Assembly (NCBI GenBank): GCA_030830725.1
Contig: JAURMN010000163.1
Location: forward strand, 1 to 14,465
DNA length: 14,465 nucleotides
Reading direction: 5' to 3'
Source of the DNA: Balneolales bacterium
GTDB lineage: Bacteria > Bacteroidota > Rhodothermia > Balneolales > Balneolaceae
The notes beneath the pieces were generated by a model. The model did no database searches and was not told the DNA's origin. It saw nothing but the letters and a program-made list of their open reading frames with translations. Position 1 is the stretch's first letter; the number at the start of each line of letters is the position of its first letter. Position numbers and translations under genes: made by a program. Of the stretch, positions 6,540 through 12,728 are shown one piece after another.

Positions 6540-7891
6540 GAAGGGGTTGTATCGATAAAATACTCGATGTAAACGGTACTTCGTATCTCTCTTAACCATT
6601 CCAAAAGCATTCTATCCTGTTTACGCTGAAGTGCAATCTGTTCGATCTGAATATAATCATCAGTCAAATTCGCTTTATGCTCCGGAATTAATCTGTCCAA
6701 CTTTACAATCCGAAACGCTCTTGTCTCTGAGGGATCCGTCAATGTAAAAGGCTTTGGCTCGGAAATGTCGCCTTCGTTGATTAGAAGTAAAACTATTCGG
6801 TAAAGTGCCGGATCTAATTCCTGAATGCCCAAAAGCCTTTCACCTGTCATCGGATTATAAAGTCTTCCACCAGCTGGTGCAGAATTTGGATCTTCGGAAA
6901 GTTCTCTTGCGACCTCTTCGAACTTTTTATCACTGGAAAGAATCTCCTCTCTGAGAGTGTTCAACCTTTGAATGGCTCCTTCATCATCAAATTGTTCAGA
7001 ATCAATCTTGATCAAAAGATTATTCGTTTCAATCTGATCTCCCTGTCTTTGATTTAAACGAATGATGTGAAATCCAAAGGCTGTTTCCACCACCTCCGAA
7101 ATTTCACCGGTAGAAAGGGCAGAGGCGGCGGCGGCGTATTCAGGTACTAAATCATTAAGCGGGATAAGTGGAATTAAACCACCTCTAGGTGCAGAAGGAC
7201 CTTCACTATGACGAATAGCCATTTCTTCAAAGTTAGCTCCCGCTAAAATGGAATCTCGTAGGATTGTGGCTTTTTTTAAGGCTGCATTACGAGCATCTTT
7301 AGATTGTTCTGGTTTTACAACAAGCTGAGATAACGCAACCCGCTCAGGAATGATTGGTAGAGAATCTTTCGGAATCGCATTAAAAAATCCCATCACTTCG
7401 GGTCGGGTAATCGTAATCTCTGTCAACTTTTGAGATTGTAGTCGACTGACAATCATCTGCTCTCTGAATTGATCACGAAATTCACGTCTTAGTTCAATGA
7501 TCGACTTACCAAAGGCTCTTTCAAGAGCCTGTTCACTTCCAGCCCTTGAAATTAAATCTTGAATTCTCATATCCATCTGGCGATTAACTTGATCATCCGA
7601 AACGGTTATCGAATCAATTTTTGCCTGAATTAGCATAACTTGATTATCGATCATCGATTCTAATGCCTGATACCACAATTCTTCGGAGAAGGGGACTCGA
7701 TTTCCTTGAAGAGAAGCTTGCTGAATGTAGTTTACTACTTCTCTGTCGACATCCGACTTTAAAATAATCTCTTCATTGATGATGACTACAATTCCGTCGG
7801 CTGTATTTTGTGCCTTTAATATAGTCGCATCGTAAAAGGATAAAATAGCGAGAAGCAATAAAATGCGAAGAGTCGTAAGGGAAGTTGTCAT
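6518..7891 (-). CDS. SurA-like periplasmic peptidyl-prolyl isomerase/chaperone
   Basis: This 457-residue exported protein resembles SurA, which escorts unfolded outer-membrane proteins across the periplasm. A signal peptide is present (hydrophobic 9-20, probable cleavage near LKA-Q at 25-28). A SurA N-terminal chaperone domain follows at about 31-170, a first parvulin domain at about 182-281 (GGLIPLIP and ISEVVETAFGFHIIRL) and a second, more divergent one at about 285-400 (GGRLYNP and ISEPKPFTL). It is the last gene of the five-gene minus-strand run and begins with an ATGA overlap with the lipoprotein gene upstream. The name surA is withheld because two paralogues precede it and their division of labour is unknown. 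Family call is secure; client proteins are inferred. Confidence 0.87.
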   Translation of the reverse strand: MTTSLTTLRILLLLAILSFYDATILKAQNTADGIVVIINEEIILKSDVDREVVNYIQQASLQGNRVPFSEELWYQALESMIDNQVMLIQAKIDSITVSDDQVNRQMDMRIQDLISRAGSEQALERAFGKSIIELRREFRDQFREQMIVSRLQSQKLTEITITRPEVMGFFNAIPKDSLPIIPERVALSQLVVKPEQSKDARNAALKKATILRDSILAGANFEEMAIRHSEGPSAPRGGLIPLIPLNDLVPEYAAAASALSTGEISEVVETAFGFHIIRLNQRQGDQIETNNLLIKIDSEQFDDEGAIQRLNTLREEILSSDKKFEEVARELSEDPNSAPAGGRLYNPMTGERLLGIQELDPALYRIVLLLINEGDISEPKPFTLTDPSETRAFRIVKLDRLIPEHKANLTDDYIQIEQIALQRKQDRMLLEWLREIRSTVYIEYFIDTTPSQTLSRL

Positions 7892-8745
7892 AGATCGTTT
7901 AAATCACGGATAAACAGTTCATTTCTAGATTCAGATTGAAGATAAAGATTCCGTATATAGGAATTAAGATATTTACGCTTCTTTTCTTCTTTCAACCAAT
8001 ATTGAACTTGTGAAAGAGTCCAATCAAGATCAGCTGTTTCACCGATAGGCTTAACCTCAAGAAGTTGAACAAAATGAAACCCTCCATTGTACTCTACAAT
8101 TTCGGATACCTCATTAATTCCAAGATTTGGAATTAATCGATTCAGGGACGGCACCTCAATAAATGCAGAACTTATAGGGATATAGAGTAATTGAATCTCT
8201 AATTGTTCATCAGTAAGCATACTATATTGAGAAACCAAAAGGGTCCAATCTTCACCTTTAAGTAGAGCATTACGGACAGTTTCTGCATCTCGACGTGATG
8301 CTGAAGTAAAGGGTCGTATCTTTACATAAGCTTCATCAAGCGTCAGAGGATCTCTATTCCTTTGAATAAACTCTGAAGCCTCTTCTTTTGAAACTTCAAA
8401 GAGCACTGAATTTTTTTTCAGAATTTCATCCGTGAGGTTAACGAGGGTAAGTTCACGCTCAATTCGTTTTAATTCATTTCGATATGAACTTAACTGATGG
8501 ATGTTGAGGTCGCTAGCATGTCGATACAAAAGTTGCTCTCGAATCCAATCGGATTGAATTATTTCCTTCATTCGTAGTGAATCTTCTGATGAAAACACAC
8601 CTGGAGGAATTTTACTGATTACCATTTCCTCCGTAAGAATAACCTGTCCTACTTTTGCATAAACGTTCGGATCTGATTGGCTTTGATCGGGTGAACAGGA
8701 AAGTAGTAAAGCACTAAAGAGAAAAAGGAAATTAGATCTATTCAC
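7888..8745 (-). CDS. Parvulin-related lipoprotein (probable periplasmic folding factor)
   Basis: The 285-residue protein starts with GTG at 8745 and has a lipoprotein signal: hydrophobic 5-16, then LLSC with Cys17 as lipidation site. The mature part begins like SurA family members (YAKVGQVILTEEMV at 29-42) and continues with a helical SurA-N-like region to about residue 130. A parvulin-like stretch follows at about 137-231, ending in VSEIVEYNGGFHFVQLLEV. It lacks the usual GG-x-hydrophobic strand that precedes the second half of the isomerase fold, so catalysis is doubtful. A charged C-terminal helix lies at about 247-268. It sits between two parvulin genes (8-base gap upstream, 4-base overlap downstream). 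A membrane-anchored chaperone or PrsA-like role is inferred. Confidence 0.75.
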   Translation of the reverse strand: MNRSNFLFLFSALLLSCSPDQSQSDPNVYAKVGQVILTEEMVISKIPPGVFSSEDSLRMKEIIQSDWIREQLLYRHASDLNIHQLSSYRNELKRIERELTLVNLTDEILKKNSVLFEVSKEEASEFIQRNRDPLTLDEAYVKIRPFTSASRRDAETVRNALLKGEDWTLLVSQYSMLTDEQLEIQLLYIPISSAFIEVPSLNRLIPNLGINEVSEIVEYNGGFHFVQLLEVKPIGETADLDWTLSQVQYWLKEEKKRKYLNSYIRNLYLQSESRNELFIRDLNDL

Positions 8746-8753
8746 AAATATAA

Positions 8754-10283
8754 TTATCGAATTCGATTTGGATACAACCGAATCTTGAACTTATCCTTCA
8801 TAGTATTGTGAAATTCATCTTCCAAGATTGATTGCATATCTGAGAATACTCGAAAAAAAACTTGATCAAATAGTTGATCGTCGGAGAGAGTAGAATCCTG
8901 AGCGACGTCAGAACTAGGATCCGCTGTTGAGGAGGAATTAGGTGCAATGTATTGATCCCGATTTATATCAAAATACTCTCTGACTCTCATAGTGTCAACG
9001 GATGCTGGATCCCATATATTCATCTCATTGAGTTTAAAAACAAGTAACCCATTAAAAAATTGAGATTGTGTTTCAGCATACTCAGGGAAGAGAGTTGCTG
9101 TAATACTCCCAAGTGACTCTTTGATCAGAGAATCTGAACTGAATACGATTGGATCATTTTTCATCAATTCGTAAACAACTTCTGATTTTCTTATTCGATC
9201 TACGACATCATCAATATCCAAATTGTAGCGAGGTAGTTGACGAAGTTGCTGTTCTAATAGGGAAATCCGCTCACTTGTTAACTCTAGTTGTTCAACGGAG
9301 TCTACTCTAAAAATATGTGATCCATATTGTGTTTTAATGGGTTCAGACCAGTGCGCAGCAGTATCCAAACCGAGCACTGAATCGGAAAATTCTAAGGGAT
9401 AACGAAGATTGTTTCCGACAAGGCCAATAGATCCTCCGTTAATGGCAGATTGACGATCATCAGAATATTTATAAACAACATCACTCCATTCTGTACCTGA
9501 GATCAACTCATTAAACGCCGAATCCACTCTCAATTGACTTACACTATCATTTCTAAAATAGATGTGAGAAACATAAAAGCCTGCGGTTCTAGGTTTTTGA
9601 TCTTCGACATGGATCAGATGATAACCAAATTGGCTTTTGATGGGTCCTGAGATCTCACCAGGTTGGAGTGAATAAACTGCATTCTCAAATTCGTAGACCG
9701 TAGCACCCACCGAAAACCATGGAATTCGACCACCCATTGGGTTATTACGAATTCGTGATGAGTATTTTATGTTTAAAGAGTCCATAGATGATCCAGACAA
9801 AAACTCTTCTCTGGCTTTTAGCAAGGTCTGGTAGGCCTGAAGGGTATCAGAAGGAGTAGCATTATTATCTAACCTAACTAATACATGAGAGACCAGATAC
9901 TCGGTCTTACTTCTCTCTAAGAATTCGGATAACAATTGTTCTTTAAGTGATTTTTCAATCCAATAAGCAGGTGCAGCTTTTTGATCAAAATCATTTATTT
10001 CTTGAATAAAAGTTTCTTCATTGTGAAGACCGCTTGCATATGCTTCCAAGATTTTTGCTTTGTATAGAGAATAAGCCTCTAAAAAATCTCGAATATCATC
10101 GCTTTGGTAATCCGATTGTGGATTATTACGTTCATAAAAGTGAATAACCTCATTCAGACGAATTGATTCTTTACCAACTTTTGCGACAATCGGATTTTTA
10201 CTGCGAATAAGTGATTGAGAGAATGTATTTGAAAATTGTGCAGTGACAAGAAAAACTATAATGCTTAAAAATAATCGTTTCAT
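8754..10283 (-). CDS. Periplasmic peptidyl-prolyl cis-trans isomerase with two parvulin domains
   Basis: The 509-residue protein has a signal peptide (hydrophobic 3-16, cleavage near the FSQ at 21-23) and an N-terminal SurA/PpiD-like helical region (about 30-125). Two parvulin domains follow. The first is at about 126-228 (SHVLVRLDN, GGRIPWFSVG, ISGPIKSQFGYHLIHV) and the second at about 234-330 (VSHIYFRND, GGSIGLVGNN, WSEPIKTQYGSHIFRV). After them come a helical segment and a Ser/Asp/Thr-rich linker at about 449-468 before the C-terminus. It would fold outer-membrane proteins in the periplasm. It is the first of three consecutive relatives, 21 bases after nupC and 8 bases before the lipoprotein gene, so all are probably co-transcribed. 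Family call is firm; specific clients are unknown. Confidence 0.87.
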   Translation of the reverse strand: MKRLFLSIIVFLVTAQFSNTFSQSLIRSKNPIVAKVGKESIRLNEVIHFYERNNPQSDYQSDDIRDFLEAYSLYKAKILEAYASGLHNEETFIQEINDFDQKAAPAYWIEKSLKEQLLSEFLERSKTEYLVSHVLVRLDNNATPSDTLQAYQTLLKAREEFLSGSSMDSLNIKYSSRIRNNPMGGRIPWFSVGATVYEFENAVYSLQPGEISGPIKSQFGYHLIHVEDQKPRTAGFYVSHIYFRNDSVSQLRVDSAFNELISGTEWSDVVYKYSDDRQSAINGGSIGLVGNNLRYPLEFSDSVLGLDTAAHWSEPIKTQYGSHIFRVDSVEQLELTSERISLLEQQLRQLPRYNLDIDDVVDRIRKSEVVYELMKNDPIVFSSDSLIKESLGSITATLFPEYAETQSQFFNGLLVFKLNEMNIWDPASVDTMRVREYFDINRDQYIAPNSSSTADPSSDVAQDSTLSDDQLFDQVFFRVFSDMQSILEDEFHNTMKDKFKIRLYPNRIR

Positions 10284-10304
10284 GGAATCACGAAAAATAT
10301 CAGA

Positions 10305-11642
10305 TTAGAATGAGTAAAGAACCCCTGCTATAGTTGCGGTCATTAAATTCGCCATTGATCCAGCTAAAACGGCAAGCAGCCCAAGCTTAGCGATGTCAGG
10401 TTTACGACTCAAAGCCAGACCTCCAATTCCACCGATTTGGATAGCAATAGACGAAAAGTTCGCAAAACCACATAACGCAAAAGTACCCATGACTATTGTT
10501 TTAGGAGAAATAACCCCGGCTGAAATCAAGTCGGAAAGTTGTAAATAGGCAACAAATTCATTCAATACAATCTTTGTTCCAAGCAAGGATCCAAAAGAGA
10601 CTAATTCACCTGTAGGTACTCCAACTATAAAGGCAATAGGAGCCAATATATAGCCTAATACCGTTTCTATTCGAAGAGATTCAGATGGGAAAAAGGTGCT
10701 TAATCCAGTAATTTGACCAAACCACTCTAACATGTAGTTTCCCATGGCTAACAAACCGATAAAGGCCAAAAGCATTCCCCCTACATTTCCTGCAAGCCTC
10801 AGACCGGTACCTGCTCCAGTGGCAGCCGCATCTATTCCATTTGCATCTACTCTTGGCACTTCAGCATTAACTCGCCCAAGAGTCTCAGGAGTTTCAGTTT
10901 CTGGTATCAACATCTTAGCTAAGATAAGAGCAGCAGGAGCGGCCATCAGGCTTGCTCCCAGAAGTTGTTCAGCAAACAGTAAGCGACCTGTGTCTAGATC
11001 AACCCCGTGAGAAAGAGAGTAAGCATTCCCCAGCATTTGTACATATGCTGCCATTACACCTCCGGCAATTGTGGCCATACCACCTGTCATCACAGCCATC
11101 AGTTCTGATCTCGTCATTCGCTCCAAAAACGGTTTTACAACGAGAGGAGCCTCTGTTTGACCAACGAAGATATTAGAGATTACGGAAAGGGATTCTGCTC
11201 CAGATGTACCAAGTAACCGCTGGAAAAGCCTGGCTATCACTCCGACGATGGTTTGGAGAACGTTGTAATGGTATAAAACGGCAGTTAAGGATGCAAAGAA
11301 GATAATAGTAGGAAGCACCTGGAATGCAAAAAAAGGACCCAAACTGCCATCTGTTCCAGGACTCAGAGCCAGATCTCCAAAAATGAAACGAGCCCCTTCA
11401 GTGGTAAAGTTCAAAACAATTACAAAAAAGGATGAAACCCAGCTAAAAAAAGCTTTTGGCCAACCCAAAGGACTCCAAAATTGCGCTAAAGATTCTCCTC
11501 TTAAGATGAAGACGGCTAGTAAAATTTGTAATCCGATTCCGTAAAGTGTCAAGCGCCAAGAAATAGCTTTCCTGTTACTACTCAACAACCATGCGATAAA
11601 TAGAATGACTAATATTCCGATTAATCCACGAAAAAGATCCAT
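10305..11642 (-). CDS. nupC: Concentrative nucleoside transporter, NupC/CNT family
   Basis: This 445-residue inner-membrane protein takes up nucleosides with a cation (Na+ or H+). It has many hydrophobic segments from residue 3 to the end and the CNT binding motifs. These are GQTEAPLVVKPF at 161-172 (nucleobase-binding Gln and Glu), GTKIVLNEFVAY at 355-366, and CGFANFSSIAIQIGG at 391-405 (Asn395 and Ser398, ribose-binding positions in Vibrio CNT). A polar loop at about 247-278 is normal for the family. The ATG lies two bases after the tdk stop, so transport and phosphorylation of thymidine are probably co-expressed. Substrate range (pyrimidine or broad) cannot be read from sequence with certainty. 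The parvulin genes follow after 21 bases. Confidence 0.93.
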   Translation of the reverse strand: MDLFRGLIGILVILFIAWLLSSNRKAISWRLTLYGIGLQILLAVFILRGESLAQFWSPLGWPKAFFSWVSSFFVIVLNFTTEGARFIFGDLALSPGTDGSLGPFFAFQVLPTIIFFASLTAVLYHYNVLQTIVGVIARLFQRLLGTSGAESLSVISNIFVGQTEAPLVVKPFLERMTRSELMAVMTGGMATIAGGVMAAYVQMLGNAYSLSHGVDLDTGRLLFAEQLLGASLMAAPAALILAKMLIPETETPETLGRVNAEVPRVDANGIDAAATGAGTGLRLAGNVGGMLLAFIGLLAMGNYMLEWFGQITGLSTFFPSESLRIETVLGYILAPIAFIVGVPTGELVSFGSLLGTKIVLNEFVAYLQLSDLISAGVISPKTIVMGTFALCGFANFSSIAIQIGGIGGLALSRKPDIAKLGLLAVLAGSMANLMTATIAGVLYSF

Positions 11643-11644
11643 AA

Positions 11645-12223
11645 TCAGGATGATTTTGGTTTCGGTTGAAAGCAGTGTCTGGCTCTCGGTTCGTATACTT
11701 CCGATTCACCAATTACAATCCGCTCCGTACTTTCAGTTACACGTTGAGAAAAATTGGCCATCAGACCACTCTGTGAACAGATTGCATGGAGTTTGGTGAT
11801 GTACTCGGCGATAGCTAGTAATTGTGGTACGGGTTCGAAAGGTTTTCCCTCATAATCCATATCCAAGCCTGCTAAGATAACTCTCTTGCCAGAATTGGCT
11901 AGGTCATTCACCACATCCACTAGATCCAGATCAAAAAATTGAGCTTCATCAATACAGACGACCTCTTTATCTCGGGCTAGAAGTGGAATTTGACTGGCTT
12001 TCGAAACCGCATGACTTTCCATGCGATTTTTATCATGAGAAACAACTGCCTCTTCACTGTAACGATTGTCCTGAACAGGTTTGACCAGAATCAACTTTTG
12101 ACCCGCGATTAAGGCCCTTCTGGCTCTGCGCAGGAGTTCTTCAGTTTTACCACTGAACATTCCACCGCAAATAACTTCAATACTACCCACGTGTCTGGGT
12201 AGAAACCAGGGTTCCTGATTCAT
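11645..12223 (-). CDS. tdk: Thymidine kinase, type II (TK1-like)
   Basis: Tdk phosphorylates thymidine to dTMP with ATP. The 192-residue protein has the P-loop GGMFSGKT at 20-27, the Walker B-like CIDEAQFF at 90-97 with catalytic Glu93, and the GLDMDYEGKPF segment at 119-129. The lasso region KLHAICSQSGLMANFSQR at 144-161 is followed by the VYEPRARHC stretch at 176-184. The usual structural zinc site has four ligands, in C-x2-C and C-x2-C/H pairs. Here the pairs read Cys149-Ser152 and Ala181-Cys184, so two ligands are missing. All active-site motifs are intact, so the enzyme is probably functional. It heads the minus-strand run and is two bases from nupC. The promoter should lie in 12224-12287; none was clear. 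Confidence 0.93.
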   Translation of the reverse strand: MNQEPWFLPRHVGSIEVICGGMFSGKTEELLRRARRALIAGQKLILVKPVQDNRYSEEAVVSHDKNRMESHAVSKASQIPLLARDKEVVCIDEAQFFDLDLVDVVNDLANSGKRVILAGLDMDYEGKPFEPVPQLLAIAEYITKLHAICSQSGLMANFSQRVTESTERIVIGESEVYEPRARHCFQPKPKSS

Positions 12224-12279
12224 AAAGGAGGATTACAGACCATAAAAGCATGGTGTCCGAAAAAAAACTGGACGATCCA

Positions 12280-12311
12280 ATAAAAGAAAACCGGCTTTCT
12301 AAAGCCGGTTT
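12280..12311 (-). terminator. Intrinsic terminator of cspA
   Basis: AAACCGGCTTT (12288-12298) and AAAGCCGGTTT (12301-12311) form a perfect 11-base inverted repeat with only CT between, so the real loop will open to about 4-6 bases. On the minus strand the stem runs into a T-rich tract (TTTTCTTTTAT, 12290-12280), as expected of a rho-independent terminator. It lies 35 bases after the cspA stop and about 60 bases before the tdk start, separating the two units. Confidence 0.8.
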
Positions 12312-12345
12312 ATTTGATAAAAAACTAGAAAAAAAGGGACCAGAT

Positions 12346-12558
12346 TTAGTCGACTGCAACCACTTCGACTGCATGGAATCCTTTATCTCCTTGTTCAAGC
12401 GTAAATTCAACTTTTTGGCCTTCTGTAAGCTTACGAAAACCTTCAGATTGAATTTCACTGAAGTGAACGAATATATCGTCACCAGCCTCACGGGTAATAA
12501 ATCCGTATCCTTTTCCATTATGGAACCATTTTACAGTTCCCACTTCACGATTACTCAT
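12346..12558 (-). CDS. cspA: Cold-shock domain protein, CspA family
   Basis: This 70-residue single cold-shock domain protein binds single-stranded RNA and DNA and acts as an RNA chaperone in the cytoplasm. It shows GTVKWFHNGKGYGFI at 7-21, containing RNP1 (KGYGFI), and RNP2 as DIFVHFSEI at 28-36. The typical GFRKLTEGQKVEFTLEQGDKG section follows, and length is standard for the family. The gene is monocistronic: a strong intrinsic terminator follows, and about 170 bases separate it from the receptor gene upstream, room for a long regulated leader. Which paralogue it is cannot be told, and cold induction is not shown by sequence; many family members are constitutive. Confidence 0.93.
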   Translation of the reverse strand: MSNREVGTVKWFHNGKGYGFITREAGDDIFVHFSEIQSEGFRKLTEGQKVEFTLEQGDKGFHAVEVVAVD

Positions 12559-12728
12559 AAAACTTTAACCTTGTTCCCAATTTAGATGTAGATAAACAAT
12601 ATGAATAGTCAGAACACTACGTTAATACCACTCTGAAGATTCATTGTCGATTAAAATAGAATCTAAATTTGTATTCTGCAATCTTTGTACCGATAGATTT
12701 AAAAAACAAGGAGATGCAGCTGTCTGGT
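12559..12728 (-). promoter_or_regulatory. cspA upstream region with a candidate promoter and leader
   Basis: The 170 bases between the receptor stop and cspA hold no gene. On the minus strand TTGCAG (12681-12676), a 17-base spacer and TATTTT (12658-12653) resemble a sigma-70 promoter, with weak matches (3/6 and 4/6). It would give a start near 12646 and a leader of about 88 bases. Cold-shock genes often have a long structured leader, but no strong hairpin was found here by eye. No terminator for the receptor gene was recognised either. Confidence 0.3.

Noticed and set aside
6510..6579. Imperfect inverted repeat GTACCCGTTTA / TAAACGGTAC around the apt/isomerase convergent ends
   Set aside because: The arms differ by a one-base deletion, are about 50 bases apart, lie mostly in coding sequence and have no T tract; probably chance.
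10744..11176. Plus-strand open frames opposite nupC
   Set aside because: They are antisense shadows of a well-supported transporter gene, with no recognisable motif.
12183..12585. Two 111-codon open frames, one per strand, across the cspA-tdk region
   Set aside because: They run through cspA, its terminator and the tdk start in other frames and have no family-like features.
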